Assembly: GCF_012927105.1 (NCBI RefSeq) | Contig: NZ_JABBFV010000018.1 | Coordinates: 1 to 64,000, forward strand | DNA from: Sphingobium psychrophilum | GTDB taxonomy: Bacteria; Pseudomonadota; Alphaproteobacteria; Sphingomonadales; Sphingomonadaceae | Direction of reading: 5' to 3' | DNA: 64,000 bases | Part shown: positions 8,483 to 17,834 of the stretch, piece by piece | Numbering within the stretch: position 1 is the stretch's first letter | How the letters are laid out: every line of letters starts with the position of its first letter | The notes under the pieces: generated by a model | What the model saw: only the letters and a program-made list of their open reading frames with translations | Databases searched by the model: none | Told to the model about the DNA's origin: nothing | Made by a program: the position numbers and the translations under genes

Positions 8483-9084
8483 CCGTCCAGCCCTTCGACC
8501 GCCTGACCGCGACTGCCATGCCGCTGATCCGCGACAATATCGACACCGATGCTATCATCCCGTCGCGTGAAATGACGTCCGTGTCCAAGAAGGGACTGGC
8601 GGGCGGCCTGTTTGCTGGATGGCGCTATACCGCCATTGGCGGGCGCGATCCCGATCCGGCCTTTGTGATGAACGACCCCCATTATGCCCACGCGCGCATC
8701 TTGCTGGCGGGGCGTAATTTCGGCTGTGGGTCAAGCCGCGAACATGCCGCCTGGGCGCTGGCCGAATATGGCTTCCGCGCGATTCTGGCCCCCAGCTTCA
8801 ACCCGATCTTTCGCGGCAACTGCATCCGCAATGGCATCGTGCCGGTGGAACTGGATGCCCAAATCATAACGCAGATCGCCGCCGCGAACCCTGTCACGGT
8901 CGACCTGATCGCGGGCACCGTGTCGTTGCCCGACGGCAGCGCCTGGCCTTTCGCGCTGGAAGCGGAAGCGCGCGAAATGCTGGTCGAGGGGCTGGACGCC
9001 ATCGAATTGACGGCCAAGCGGTCGGCAGATATCGCCGCCTTCCGCGCGGCCGATGCCCGGCAACGACCGTGGATTTATCTGTGA
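8479..9084 (+). CDS. Aconitase/IPMI-family hydro-lyase, small subunit (LeuD-like)
   Basis: 201 residues, typical of LeuD swivel-domain subunits. Visible family blocks are IRDNIDTDAIIPSREM near the N-terminus and GRNFGCGSSREHAAWALAEYGFRAILAPSFNPIFRGNC spread over the middle, the substrate-recognition loop of the swivel domain. It starts inside the stop of the LeuC-like gene (ATGA overlap) and so is co-translated with it. Together they form the catalytic heterodimer. A transporter gene follows after a 94-base gap that contains its own candidate operator. Confidence 0.92.
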   Translation: MTVQPFDRLTATAMPLIRDNIDTDAIIPSREMTSVSKKGLAGGLFAGWRYTAIGGRDPDPAFVMNDPHYAHARILLAGRNFGCGSSREHAAWALAEYGFRAILAPSFNPIFRGNCIRNGIVPVELDAQIITQIAAANPVTVDLIAGTVSLPDGSAWPFALEAEAREMLVEGLDAIELTAKRSADIAAFRAADARQRPWIYL

Positions 9085-9091
9085 CGTCCGT

Positions 9092-9106
9092 TCCGACAGG
9101 TGGATA
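9092..9106. promoter_or_regulatory. Candidate IclR-type box upstream of transporter genes
   Basis: TCCGACAGGTGGATA sits between the LeuD-like stop and the transporter start. It matches ACCGGCAGGTGGATA at 24243 in 13 of 15 positions and TCCGACAGGCGAACA at 15495 in 12 of 15. It suggests an internal, separately regulated promoter for the two transporters. Confidence 0.5.
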
Positions 9107-9178
9107 GACGGATTTGACCATAGTGTCGCGGCGCGCAGCCGTGCTTTTCTGCCCGTTGGTTCGACAGGAGTTTTGCCG

Positions 9179-10573
9179 GTGAGCATGGCCGATACACAGA
9201 CCGCCTATCCGGCGCGGGCGGAAACGGGCGAGCCATTGTCGCTCAAACTCTATATCGGCTGGAGCATCGGCACGCTCGGCATCACCGCCTTCATGGTCGG
9301 CAGCTATTTGCTGCTGCGCTTCATGACCGATTATATGGCGGTGCCGCCTGCCGTGGCCGGACTGATCTTCGCGCTCGCCAAAATCTATGACGGGATTGCC
9401 GACCCGATCTTCGGTTCGCTCAGCGACCGCACCCAGTCGCGCTGGGGCCGCCGTCGCCCCTTTCTGCTGGCGGGCGCTTTCGCTTGCGGCCTGACATTCA
9501 TGCTGGCCTTCAATGCGCCGATCGCCTCCAGCCGGGAAGGCGCGGTGGCCATGCTGGCGGTGCTGCTGATCATGCACGCCACATCCTATGGGATCTTCGC
9601 GGTGCCCTATATGGCGATGCCGGCGGAGATGACCGACCGGCCGCATGAACGATCGAAACTCATGTCCTTCCGGGTGGTCAACGGGTCGCTGGGCAATCTG
9701 GTCGGCGGCTGGGCCACCGCCTCGCTGATCGCCTTTTTCGGCGGCGGGCTGGCCGGGCATCGGGCCATGGGGATCGTCGTCGGCCTCATCATCTTTGCGG
9801 TCCTCATCAGTTGTTTCCTGCTGACCAAGGACGCGCGTCTGCGCGTCGTCGATCCGCGCGGGCACATCCCCTATCGCCAGCAAATGCGCAGCGCGCTGCG
9901 CAACCGGCCCTTCGTCATCCTGCAATCGGCCAAGCTGATGCTGCTGAGCGCCGCAGCGCTGCACACCGCGTCCGCCGCCTTCTTCGTCCAGCGCCGGCTG
10001 GAAATGTCCGACGCCTGGCTCGGCACCATCTATGCGACGCTGACCGTGGGCACCATCGTTGCCCAGCCCTTCTGGCTGGCGATGGCCAAGCGGTTCGGCA
10101 AGCGCAAAACCTACATGTTCGGCGGCCTGTTCACCGCCGCGACCTGGCTGTGCTGGCTGCCGTTCGGGGCGGGAACGCCCGGCTGGATCATCATCGCCAT
10201 CGGCTTTACCGCAGGGCTGGGCAATGGCGGCATCGTCATGATCAGCCAGTCGATGCTGCCCGACACGATCGAATATCAGTACCGCACGACGGGCCAGCAG
10301 ATCGAGGGCAGCTTTGCGGGCTTGTACATCATGGTCGAGAAACTGGGCCAGGCGATCGGCGCGTCGATGGTCGGGCTGTTTCTCGGGCTGTTCGGTTATA
10401 TCGAGGGGAAGGCGGGCGCCCAGATCGTCCAGCCGCCCAGCGCCATCCTGGGCATAACGCTTTGCTATTGCGTCATTTCCACCGGATTTTTGCTGACCAG
10501 CATCGCCATCATGCGCTTTTATCCGCTGGATGAACGCACCATGCGCCTGCGCACGAAGGGACACGCCGCATGA
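9179..10573 (+). CDS. GPH-family (MFS_2) cation symporter
   Basis: 464-residue inner-membrane transporter with about 12 hydrophobic segments. The glycoside-pentoside-hexuronide family signature is clear: IYDGIADPIFGSLSDRTQSRWGRRRPFLL (cytoplasmic loop 2-3), AVPYMAMPAEMTDRPHERSKLMSFR, and MISQSMLPDTIEYQYRTTGQQIEG in the C-terminal half. A GTG start at 9179 is preferred for its AGGAG site 8 bases upstream; an ATG at 9185 is the alternative. It is followed with a 4-base overlap by a second GPH transporter. Family members import sugars, uronates or glycosides, though sphingomonads use many orphan copies near catabolic genes, so the substrate is open. Confidence 0.9.
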   Translation: MSMADTQTAYPARAETGEPLSLKLYIGWSIGTLGITAFMVGSYLLLRFMTDYMAVPPAVAGLIFALAKIYDGIADPIFGSLSDRTQSRWGRRRPFLLAGAFACGLTFMLAFNAPIASSREGAVAMLAVLLIMHATSYGIFAVPYMAMPAEMTDRPHERSKLMSFRVVNGSLGNLVGGWATASLIAFFGGGLAGHRAMGIVVGLIIFAVLISCFLLTKDARLRVVDPRGHIPYRQQMRSALRNRPFVILQSAKLMLLSAAALHTASAAFFVQRRLEMSDAWLGTIYATLTVGTIVAQPFWLAMAKRFGKRKTYMFGGLFTAATWLCWLPFGAGTPGWIIIAIGFTAGLGNGGIVMISQSMLPDTIEYQYRTTGQQIEGSFAGLYIMVEKLGQAIGASMVGLFLGLFGYIEGKAGAQIVQPPSAILGITLCYCVISTGFLLTSIAIMRFYPLDERTMRLRTKGHAA

Positions 10574-11925
10574 ATGTAGCCCAGCCATTAACAACGCGCC
10601 TGTGCATCGGCTATGGCATCGGCACGATCGGCATATCGATCCTGCTGAACACCATCACCACCTTTTTCCCCACGCTGATGGCAACCGTGCTGGGCCAGTC
10701 GACCGCGCTGGCCGGGCTGTTGCTTACGGGATCGAAACTGTACGATATGGCCGCCGACATGGTCATCGGGACGATGAGCGACCGCACCAAAAGCCGTTGG
10801 GGACGGCGCAAGCCCTATATGTTTGCGGGTCTGCTGATCTCCGTCATTTCCCTTCTGATGATCTTCATGCCGCCCGCCGTCGTCGGCGCCACGCTGGTCC
10901 TCTATATGGCGATGGCGCTGGTCATTTATTCGACCGGCTATTCGCTGTTCGCCATCCCCTATATCGCGATGGCGGGCGAGATGACCGACGATTATCATGA
11001 GCGCACCCGGCTCTTTTCCTTTCGCGTGTTCTGCATGAGCATCGGCCAGATCCTGTCGGTCGCCGGTGTCGCCGCACTGATCGACATGGGCGGCGGTGGC
11101 CGGTCGGGCTATGCGCTGATGGGGTCGGCGATGGCGGCGCTGGTCGGCCTGTCGATGGCGCTGTGCCTGATCGGCGTGCGCACTGCCCGCGCGGTCGAGC
11201 GGGTCAAGCCGCCGATCGACATGCCGCTGCGCCGCCGGGTCGCGCTGCTCACCTCGAACCGTCCCTTGCTGGACCTGATGGGCGCCAAATTCCTGCAATA
11301 TATCTCGATCGCGGTGTTCAGCGGCGTGAAGGTATTGTTCCTGCTCAACGTGCTGGGCGTGGGCTATGCCGGGGTCATCCACCTGGCGCTGGCGCAGAAT
11401 ATCGCGGGCGCGCTGTCCACCCCGCTTTGGGCGATGGTCGGCAAGCGGATTGGCAAGCGGCCCACATATCTGATTGGCGTCACCATATTGACGCTGACCT
11501 ATTTGAGCTGGGGCCTGGCCGAAACCGGCATTTCCAATCCCGAAATCTGGCTGCGCGGTGCGCTGGCGGGGATCGGCGGCAATTGCATGGTGCTCATGAG
11601 CATATCGATGCTGCCCGACGTCATGGAATATGACCGCATCCGGTCGGGCGGATTGCGGCGCGAGGGCATATTTTCCGGCTTCTACGCCATCGTCGAAAAA
11701 TTCGGCTATGCGATCGGCCCGGCCATTTCGGGGATCGTGCTGGCGGTGGCGGGCTATGTGCCCACCACCAACGGCGCGCTGATCCAGCAATCCGCGGAGG
11801 TGCTGCGCGGCCTGTATATTGCGGCGGCGGGTATTCCGGCCGCTTTGCTGGTGTTCAGCGCCATTCTGATCTGGCGCTATCAGTTGACCGAAGAGACGCT
11901 GCGGGCGACGCGGGCGGTTGAGTGA
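10570..11925 (+). CDS. GPH-family (MFS_2) cation symporter
   Basis: 451 residues with about 12 membrane spans. The signature loop LYDMAADMVIGTMSDRTKSRWGRRKPYM and the FAIPYIAMAGEMTDDYHERTRLFSFR block place it in the GPH symporter family. It is closer to the convergent gene at 12195-13601 (shared GIGTIGISILLNTITTFFP-like opening and MLPDVMEYDR block) than to its immediate upstream neighbour, so the tandem is not a recent duplication. It starts in the stop codon of the upstream transporter. Import of the compound broken down by the neighbouring enzymes is the likely role. Confidence 0.9.
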   Translation: MNVAQPLTTRLCIGYGIGTIGISILLNTITTFFPTLMATVLGQSTALAGLLLTGSKLYDMAADMVIGTMSDRTKSRWGRRKPYMFAGLLISVISLLMIFMPPAVVGATLVLYMAMALVIYSTGYSLFAIPYIAMAGEMTDDYHERTRLFSFRVFCMSIGQILSVAGVAALIDMGGGGRSGYALMGSAMAALVGLSMALCLIGVRTARAVERVKPPIDMPLRRRVALLTSNRPLLDLMGAKFLQYISIAVFSGVKVLFLLNVLGVGYAGVIHLALAQNIAGALSTPLWAMVGKRIGKRPTYLIGVTILTLTYLSWGLAETGISNPEIWLRGALAGIGGNCMVLMSISMLPDVMEYDRIRSGGLRREGIFSGFYAIVEKFGYAIGPAISGIVLAVAGYVPTTNGALIQQSAEVLRGLYIAAAGIPAALLVFSAILIWRYQLTEETLRATRAVE

Positions 11926-12032
11926 TGTTGATCTGCACTGGCCGAAGTTCACACCGTCGTCGGGTGATTTCAGGCCAATCGTATCGTTAAAGTAACGGCA
12001 AAGCCACGTATGAGTAACGCTGACGTCACCCC

Positions 12033-12049
12033 CCCCTGCGCGACAGGGG
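12033..12049. terminator. Weak hairpin between convergent transporter genes
   Basis: CCCCTG (12033-12038) pairs with CAGGGG (12044-12049) around a 5-base loop, within the 269-base gap between two convergent genes. No T-tract follows on either strand, so its role as a terminator is doubtful. Nothing else was recognised in this gap. Confidence 0.25.
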
Positions 12050-12194
12050 CGCAGCGGAAGCAGTCGGTAAAACAGGGGCGACGGGGTCTTCCATCCGGCA
12101 GGATAGATCAGAAGAAATCCTACATTGGAAGGGTTTTGCGCGGACGTAAGCCCCTCACCCAGCCTTCAAAAGCCGGGGGAAGGCTATCAAGATA

Positions 12195-13601
12195 TCAGTC
12201 CACCCGGACGGTTTCGCCCAACATCTTATCATCCAGCCGGTAGAAAAGCATGATGACGAAGCTGACCAACGCCAGGATCGCGGGGATACCGCTGGCCCCG
12301 GCATAAAGGGCGGCGATGGTTGCGGGCGACTGGGCGACCAGCGCGCCCTTGGTCGTGGCGACATAACCCGCCAGCGACAGCATCAGGCCCACCAGCCCCG
12401 GCCCGATGGCGAAGCTGAGCTTTTCCAGCATGGCGTAGATGCTGGAGAAAACGCCCTCCCGCGCATTGCCGGTGAGGCGCCGGTCATATTCCATGACGTC
12501 GGGCAGCATCGATATGCTGATGAGCGTGGTGCCCGCCGCCGCGATCCCCTGAAGCGCGCCACGAATCCAGATTTCGACCATCGACACGCCCGGCGTGGCA
12601 AAGATCCAGCTGCCATAGGCTGCACCCAGCATCAGGATAGCGATGAGATACGCCGGTTTCTTGCCGATCCGCCGGGATATGATCGCCCAGACAGGCACGG
12701 ATGCCGCCTGCACCACATATTGCGCGAAGGTCGCGTTGATCAGGCCGACATAGCCGATGTTGAGGACGTTGAGGAAGAACAGCAATTTGGTCGTCGCGAC
12801 GGTCGAGATGGCGACATATTGCGTGATCTTCGCCCCCATCAATATGGTGAAGGGGCGGTTGGACAGGAGCGAGCGGATCTGCCCCGCCTTTGGCAGATGG
12901 GTGCGCGGAGGGACGTCGCGGCGGCGGGCACCGCCGGTTCCTGCAAAGGTCAGGACCATGGTCGTGAAGATGATCGCCGCCGCCGCCGCGCCCATGGCCG
13001 CATAGCCATGCGATCCGCCACCCATATATTCGATGAGGCCCGCCGTGCCCGCCGCGCCGATCAACTGGCCGATCGCCGCGAAGAAGGAGCGGAAGGAGAG
13101 CAGCCGGGTGCGTTCATGATAGCCGTCGGTCATTTCGCCGGCCATCGCAATATAGGGCACCGCGAACAGCGAATAGCCGGTCGAGTAGATGACCAGCGCC
13201 ACGCCCATATAGACGGTCAGCCAGCCGTCGGTCAGCGGCGGCGGCATGAAGATCATCAGGAAGGAGAAGGAGGCGATCACAGCGCCCGCCAGCAGATAGG
13301 GCCGCCGCCGTCCCCAGCGCGACTGTGTACGGTCGCTGGCCATCCCGATCAGCAGGTCGGCCAGCACATCGTATAATTTGGAGACGGTGAGCAGCAGGCC
13401 CGCGAGCGCCGCCGATTGCCCCAGCACGGTCGTCATCAGCACCGGGAAGAAGGTGGTGATTGTGTTGAGCAGGATGGCCACTCCGATCGACCCCACGCCA
13501 AAGCCCAGGCAGACCTTGAGCGGCAGGCGGTCTTCCCCGCCTGGCGCGGGCGCGCCGCCGGCGATGGAAGGGCTGGTTGCAGTCGAAATACTGGCCATCA
13601 T
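12195..13601 (-). CDS. GPH-family (MFS_2) cation symporter
   Basis: 468 residues with about 12 membrane spans. The motif set VSKLYDVLADLLIGMASDRTQSRWGRRRPYLL, FAVPYIAMAGEMTDGYHERTRLLSFR and ISMLPDVMEYDRRLTG makes it the third GPH transporter within 4.5 kb. Two adjacent ATG codons (13601 and 13598) can start it; the frame further upstream lacks family similarity. It lies downstream of the D-aminoacylase-like gene on the same strand with a short gap and is probably in its operon, which would link uptake to hydrolysis of an N-acyl or amide substrate. Confidence 0.9.
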   Translation of the reverse strand: MMASISTATSPSIAGGAPAPGGEDRLPLKVCLGFGVGSIGVAILLNTITTFFPVLMTTVLGQSAALAGLLLTVSKLYDVLADLLIGMASDRTQSRWGRRRPYLLAGAVIASFSFLMIFMPPPLTDGWLTVYMGVALVIYSTGYSLFAVPYIAMAGEMTDGYHERTRLLSFRSFFAAIGQLIGAAGTAGLIEYMGGGSHGYAAMGAAAAAIIFTTMVLTFAGTGGARRRDVPPRTHLPKAGQIRSLLSNRPFTILMGAKITQYVAISTVATTKLLFFLNVLNIGYVGLINATFAQYVVQAASVPVWAIISRRIGKKPAYLIAILMLGAAYGSWIFATPGVSMVEIWIRGALQGIAAAGTTLISISMLPDVMEYDRRLTGNAREGVFSSIYAMLEKLSFAIGPGLVGLMLSLAGYVATTKGALVAQSPATIAALYAGASGIPAILALVSFVIMLFYRLDDKMLGETVRVD

Positions 13602-13638
13602 GCAGTCTCTTGGGTTCGAGGAGGCGGTAGTCTTGCGG

Positions 13639-15381
13639 TTATGCCGCTGAGGCAAGTGCAGGGCTGGTTTGCGCGCCACGGATCAGGCGACCAGGCAGTT
13701 GCCCGGTGCTTTCGCCGTCGCGGAAAGTGACGATGCCCGACAGGATCGTTGCCTTGTAGCCCGCCGCGCGCTGCGCCAGGCGACGGCCGCCCGCAGGTAG
13801 ATCGAAGGTGGCATGGGGTGCGAACAGGGTCAGATTGTCATAGTCGATGACGTTGAGGTCCGCCTTATACCCCGGCTGGATGACGCCGCGATCGTTCAGC
13901 CCCGCGACGGTCGCGGTATCATGGGTCATCGCCTTGATCATCCAGGCCAGGTCGATGCGGCCATGGGTGCGGTCGCGCGTCCAGTAAGTGAGCATGAAGG
14001 TGGGCATCGACGCATCGCAGATGCGGCCCAGATGCGCGCCGCCATCGGCCAGGCCCATGATCGTTTCGGGCCGCAGCACCATATCGCGCACGGTGTCCAG
14101 GTTGGTGCGGGCGAAGTTGCGGGCGGGATGATAGATGATGCCGTGGCCGTCATCCTCCAGCATCATGTCATAGGCGACCTCTTCGGGCGTGACGCCCAGC
14201 CGCTGCGCTATCTGGTCCACCCGGTCTTCCATGGCCGGGGAATAGTTGGGTACGCTGCCCATCTTGAACATCTCGTCGAAGCTGCGCGCTAGTTTGAGCA
14301 CGCGGGCATCGTCCATCTGCGGGACTTCGCTGAGGATGCGGGCGCGCACATCAGGATCGCGCAGCACGGCGACCTGATCGGCCAGCGGCAGGTCGCGGAT
14401 CGGCTGGTAGCTGGCGCAACCGGAGAAGGGATGCGACGAACATTCCAGGCCATAGAGCAGCCCGACCGGACGGCCCACGACCTGGCCCAGCATGTCCAAC
14501 CCGTCCGCGCGGGCGGCGGCGGTGGCGTCGGTGATCTTCATCCAACGATCGGGTTCTTCATTATGCTGGAGCAGCGGGAACATGACCGGGCGGCGCGCGG
14601 TGTCGGCGATGCGGCGCAGCAGTTCGAATTCCTCCGACACGCCGTCCACCAGTTCGAAATCGGTGGCGACGCAGAAAACGCCCTGGTCGAGATCGTTCAG
14701 CACTTTGGCGATCGCCTGCAATTCATCCTCGCCCGCATGGGTGGACGGGGCGACTTCGCCCGACGCGGTGCGATGCCCGGCGGCGCGCGAACTGGTGAAG
14801 CCCAGCGCGCCGGCCTCCATCCCTTCGCGCACGATCGCGGCCATCTGGTCGATATCGTCCGGGGTCGCCATCTCCAGGTTCACGGCCCGGTCGCCCATCA
14901 CATAGACGCGCACCGGGATGTGGGGCACCTGCACAGCGAAATCGACGTCGATCGTGCGGGTGTCGAGGAAGTCCATGAATTGCGGGAAGGTTTCCCAGCC
15001 CCAAGGGATGCCTTCGGCCATGACGATGCCGGGGATATCCTCTATCCCCTCCATCACATCGATCATCACATCATGCTGGTCCGGGCGGCAGGGGGCAAAG
15101 CCCACGCCGCAATTGCCCATCAATACCGTCGTCACGCCATGCCCGGACGAGGGCGTCAGATGATTGTCCCAGGTGACCTGGCCGTCGAAATGCGAATGGA
15201 TATCGACGAAACCCGGCGTGACGAGCAGGCCCGCTGCATCCATCTCTTCCGTGCCGCTGCCCTCCACCGTGCCGACGGCGGCGATCACGCCGTCCTTGAT
15301 GGCGATGTCGCCAGTGAAGAGGGGTGCGCCGGTGCCGTCGGCAATGGTGCCGCCGCGCAGGACGATGTCATAATGGGCCAT
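13639..15381 (-). CDS. N-acyl-D-amino-acid deacylase-like amidohydrolase
   Basis: 580 residues, the size of D-aminoacylases (amidohydrolase_3 family). Zinc-site elements are visible: His62 and His64 in GFVDIHSHFDGQ, VLMGNCGVGFAPC (the metal-bridging cysteine loop typical of D-aminoacylase), GLECSSHPFSG and the late Asp in LADGGAHLGRICD. The start at 15381 has GGAGG 5 bases upstream; an earlier in-frame ATG lacks one. The enzyme family hydrolyses N-acyl bonds of D-amino acids and related amides in the cytoplasm. The upstream divergent promoter carries two copies of the putative IclR-type box. A different amide substrate from the surrounding pathway is possible. Confidence 0.88.
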   Translation of the reverse strand: MAHYDIVLRGGTIADGTGAPLFTGDIAIKDGVIAAVGTVEGSGTEEMDAAGLLVTPGFVDIHSHFDGQVTWDNHLTPSSGHGVTTVLMGNCGVGFAPCRPDQHDVMIDVMEGIEDIPGIVMAEGIPWGWETFPQFMDFLDTRTIDVDFAVQVPHIPVRVYVMGDRAVNLEMATPDDIDQMAAIVREGMEAGALGFTSSRAAGHRTASGEVAPSTHAGEDELQAIAKVLNDLDQGVFCVATDFELVDGVSEEFELLRRIADTARRPVMFPLLQHNEEPDRWMKITDATAAARADGLDMLGQVVGRPVGLLYGLECSSHPFSGCASYQPIRDLPLADQVAVLRDPDVRARILSEVPQMDDARVLKLARSFDEMFKMGSVPNYSPAMEDRVDQIAQRLGVTPEEVAYDMMLEDDGHGIIYHPARNFARTNLDTVRDMVLRPETIMGLADGGAHLGRICDASMPTFMLTYWTRDRTHGRIDLAWMIKAMTHDTATVAGLNDRGVIQPGYKADLNVIDYDNLTLFAPHATFDLPAGGRRLAQRAAGYKATILSGIVTFRDGESTGQLPGRLIRGAQTSPALASAA

Positions 15382-15455
15382 GGAAACCTCCAACGATGGA
15401 TATGCCACCGACCCTAGGACGAATACCGGGCGGTCCGAGTCCTCAGCGCGATTCC

Positions 15456-15509
15456 TCCATCAGGCGAATAGATTATCGGTTGCGATGCGCGTCATCCGAC
15501 AGGCGAACA
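15456..15509. promoter_or_regulatory. Tandem IclR-type boxes in divergent promoter
   Basis: TCCATCAGGCGAATA (15456-15470) and TCCGACAGGCGAACA (15495-15509) lie in the same orientation, 39 bases apart, between the divergent amidohydrolase and flavoprotein genes. The second differs by one base from the minus-strand site at 24225-24211, and the first matches the autoregulatory site at 1421-1435 in 13 of 15 positions. Confidence 0.6.
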
Positions 15510-15582
15510 TTGCGGGGATGGCGGCTCTGCCCCGGCTGCGTCGATGCTAAGGCTGCGCCCTCTTTTCAGAACGGGATCGTCC

Positions 15583-16980
15583 ATGGCCATCGACACGCGC
15601 GCATCGTCCGACTTTGCATTCACCGTCCCCCTGATCGTCATCGGGGCGGGCGGGTGCGGGCTGACGGCGGCGCTGGCGGCGCGGGACGGGGGCGCGGACG
15701 TGCTGGTGCTGGAGCGCGACCCCAAGCCGTGGGGGACGACATCCATGTCCACCGGCCTGATCCCGGCCGCCGGCACGCCCGAGCAGCAGGCCGGGGGGAT
15801 AGACGACAGCGCTGCCCTGTTTGCCACCGACATCCAGAAGAAGGCGGAGGATGGGGCGGAGCCGGGCGTCGTTGCGATGCTGACGCGCGAGTCGGCAGAC
15901 ACGATCGCCTGGCTGAAGGACGCGCATGGCCTGCCGCTGACGTTGGTGGACGGCTTCGTCTATCCCGGCCACAGCGTGCGGCGCATGTACGGGATGCCCA
16001 ACCGGTCGGGCGCGGAATTGATGGCGGCGCTGGAGGGCGCGGCGGTGACGGCGGGGGTCGACATATTGACCGATGCGACCGTCACCAGCCTGTATGTCGA
16101 TGGCGATCGGATCACCGGGGTACGGATCGAGCGGCCCGACGGCGCGGTCGAGGATATCGGCTGCGAGGCGCTGATTCTGGCCTGTTGCGGCTTTGCCGGG
16201 AATATGGACATGGTGCTGCATTACATCCCCGAACTGGAAGGCGCGGTGTTCAACGGCCATCCGGGCAACAAAGGCGATGCGATCCGCTGGGGCGTGGCGC
16301 TGGGCGCGGCGATCGGCGACATTGCGGCCTATCAGGGGCATGGCGGGCTGGCGGTCGGCCATAATGTCACGATCAACTGGCCCGCGATCATCGAGGGCGG
16401 GTTTCAGGTGAACGTCAATGGCGATCGCTTTTCCGACGAATCGCTGGGCTATTCGGACCAGGCGGTCAAGATCATCGCCCAGCCCGATCGGGTCGCCTGG
16501 ACGGTGTTCGATGCGCGATGCCATGGCGTTATGATGCAGTTCGACGATTTCCAGCAGGCGATCGCGGCGGGCGCGGTGTTGCGCGCCGATACGGTGGCGC
16601 AGCTGGCGGGGCTGTGCCGTTTGCCGGTCGACGCGCTGGCGGCGAGCTTTGCGGAGGCCGAGGCGTCGCGCGCCAGCGGTGAGGCCGATCGCTTCGGCCG
16701 GTCGTTCCTGGCCGATCGTCCTGCGCTTGCCGCGCCCTTTTATGCGGTGAAGGTGGGCGGCGCGCTCTATCATACGCAAGGCGGGCTGGAGATCGACAAG
16801 CAGGCGCGGGTGCTGAAGGCCGACGGCACGCCGTTCCCCAACCTGTTTGCAGGCGGCGGGGCGGCGCGGGGCGTGTCCGGCGCGGGCGCTTCGGGCTATA
16901 TTGCGGGCAATGGGCTGCTGACGGCGACGACGTTGGGCAAGGTCGCCGGGCGGACCGCTGCGGCGCAGGTAGCGGGCTAA
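15583..16980 (+). CDS. FAD-dependent oxidoreductase (fumarate reductase/KstD-like)
   Basis: 465-residue flavoprotein. The FAD dinucleotide-binding motif VIGAGGCGLTAALAARDGGADVLVLERD occupies the N-terminus; TTSMSTGLIPAAG is the conserved isoalloxazine-contact loop, and the C-terminal GGLEIDKQARVL plus FAGGGAARGVSGAGASGYIAGNGLL block closes the FAD site. This is the FAD_binding_2 family of succinate dehydrogenase flavoprotein and 3-ketosteroid-delta1-dehydrogenase relatives, which oxidise or reduce activated C-C bonds. No secretion signal or heme domain is present. The ATG at 15583 fits the domain start, though an in-frame ATG lies 39 bases upstream. The gene is convergent with, and overlaps by 4 bases, the alpha/beta-hydrolase gene. 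Confidence 0.85.
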   Translation: MAIDTRASSDFAFTVPLIVIGAGGCGLTAALAARDGGADVLVLERDPKPWGTTSMSTGLIPAAGTPEQQAGGIDDSAALFATDIQKKAEDGAEPGVVAMLTRESADTIAWLKDAHGLPLTLVDGFVYPGHSVRRMYGMPNRSGAELMAALEGAAVTAGVDILTDATVTSLYVDGDRITGVRIERPDGAVEDIGCEALILACCGFAGNMDMVLHYIPELEGAVFNGHPGNKGDAIRWGVALGAAIGDIAAYQGHGGLAVGHNVTINWPAIIEGGFQVNVNGDRFSDESLGYSDQAVKIIAQPDRVAWTVFDARCHGVMMQFDDFQQAIAAGAVLRADTVAQLAGLCRLPVDALAASFAEAEASRASGEADRFGRSFLADRPALAAPFYAVKVGGALYHTQGGLEIDKQARVLKADGTPFPNLFAGGGAARGVSGAGASGYIAGNGLLTATTLGKVAGRTAAAQVAG

Positions 16981-17834
16981 GCCGTCCAGCGCAGGAAGGT
17001 GGCGAGCGCCCCCGCCTTGCCGGGCATATCGCGACCCACAATGTCGACCCGGCCGTCCTTCAGCGCTGCGGCGAATGCGGTATTGGCGGCGCGCAGGGTC
17101 GGCAGTTCATTCTCTGCGCTCAGCAGCATGGCGGGGGCGTGGATCGCGCGCATCCGGTCGGCGGCGCGATAGGCGAAGGCGGCGCGGTAGGCCTTGTGAT
17201 AGGAGGTCAGGCCCTTGAGCACCTCCACCACCGAGGCATGGAGTTCGGGCGCGGTGGGCACTGCGCGCGACAGCAGCCGATGGTCGGGATCGCGCAGGAA
17301 GTGCGGGAAGTGCAGCGCCTGATCGCGCACGAAATGGAAGGCCCAGACGAACTGCGTGCCATAATCGTCGGGGGCCATTTCCGGCGCATAGTCGCGTAGC
17401 AGCAGATCGCGCGTCTCGTCAGGATAATCGGCGATGCCGTCGAAGATGAGGCGGCCGATGCGATCGGGATGGGCGGCGGCAACTTCGCACGCGATGCGCG
17501 CGCCGGTGTGGGTGCCATAGAGGTCGATCCGGTCGAGGCCCATCGCGTCGAGCAGGCGGATGAGCGCATCGGCATACCAGCCTATGTCCGGCGAGTCGGG
17601 GGCGAAGGCGTCGGAATCGCCATTGCCGGGCATGTCCGGTGCGATCAGCGGCGGCGCGCCGGGGGTGGCGGCGAGCGCGGTCATCAGTCCTTCCAGTCCG
17701 CGCGACGATCCGGGGGAGGCGTGGAGCAGGACGAGGGGGAGAGCGTTAGCGTTACCCTCCGTTCGGCGAAGATGGACTAGCCCATGCTCGACCCGGATAA
17801 AGGCGCGGTCGATTCGGCATTGTCCATCGCTCAT
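16977..17834 (-). CDS. Alpha/beta-hydrolase-fold protein with GxHTG elbow
   Basis: 285 residues with a clear alpha/beta-hydrolase core: LVLLHASPGSSRG oxyanion loop, APDMPGNGDSD and the nucleophile-elbow region DLYGTHTGARIACEVAA. The usual GxSxG serine is replaced by His109 (GTHTG), and the C-terminal segment where the catalytic His should sit (residues from about 268) has none. It is a paralogue of the protein at 31757-32572 along its length, including the unusual DYGxxFxWAFxFVRDQxLHxPxFLRDPxHRL cap segment. The ATG overlaps the stop of the upstream MFS gene by 4 bases. Its function is unknown; it may be non-hydrolytic or use another mechanism. Confidence 0.82.
   Translation of the reverse strand: MSDGQCRIDRAFIRVEHGLVHLRRTEGNANALPLVLLHASPGSSRGLEGLMTALAATPGAPPLIAPDMPGNGDSDAFAPDSPDIGWYADALIRLLDAMGLDRIDLYGTHTGARIACEVAAAHPDRIGRLIFDGIADYPDETRDLLLRDYAPEMAPDDYGTQFVWAFHFVRDQALHFPHFLRDPDHRLLSRAVPTAPELHASVVEVLKGLTSYHKAYRAAFAYRAADRMRAIHAPAMLLSAENELPTLRAANTAFAAALKDGRVDIVGRDMPGKAGALATFLRWTA

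Noticed and set aside
7073..9084. Leucine biosynthesis leuCD
   Set aside because: No leuA or leuB nearby; a GntR/UTRA regulator, transporters and catabolic lyases surround the pair, so a catabolic hydro-lyase is more likely, though sequence alone does not exclude LeuCD activity.
8894..10594. 566-residue minus-strand open frame opposite leuD-like and transporter genes
   Set aside because: Shadow of the high-GC coding frame of the GPH transporter; composition (His/Gln/Arg/Asp-rich) is that of an antisense frame and there is no start signal.
12088..12106. ATCCGGCAGGATAG, partial match to the IclR-type box
   Set aside because: Only about half of the 15 positions fit, and it lies between convergent gene ends where no promoter is expected.
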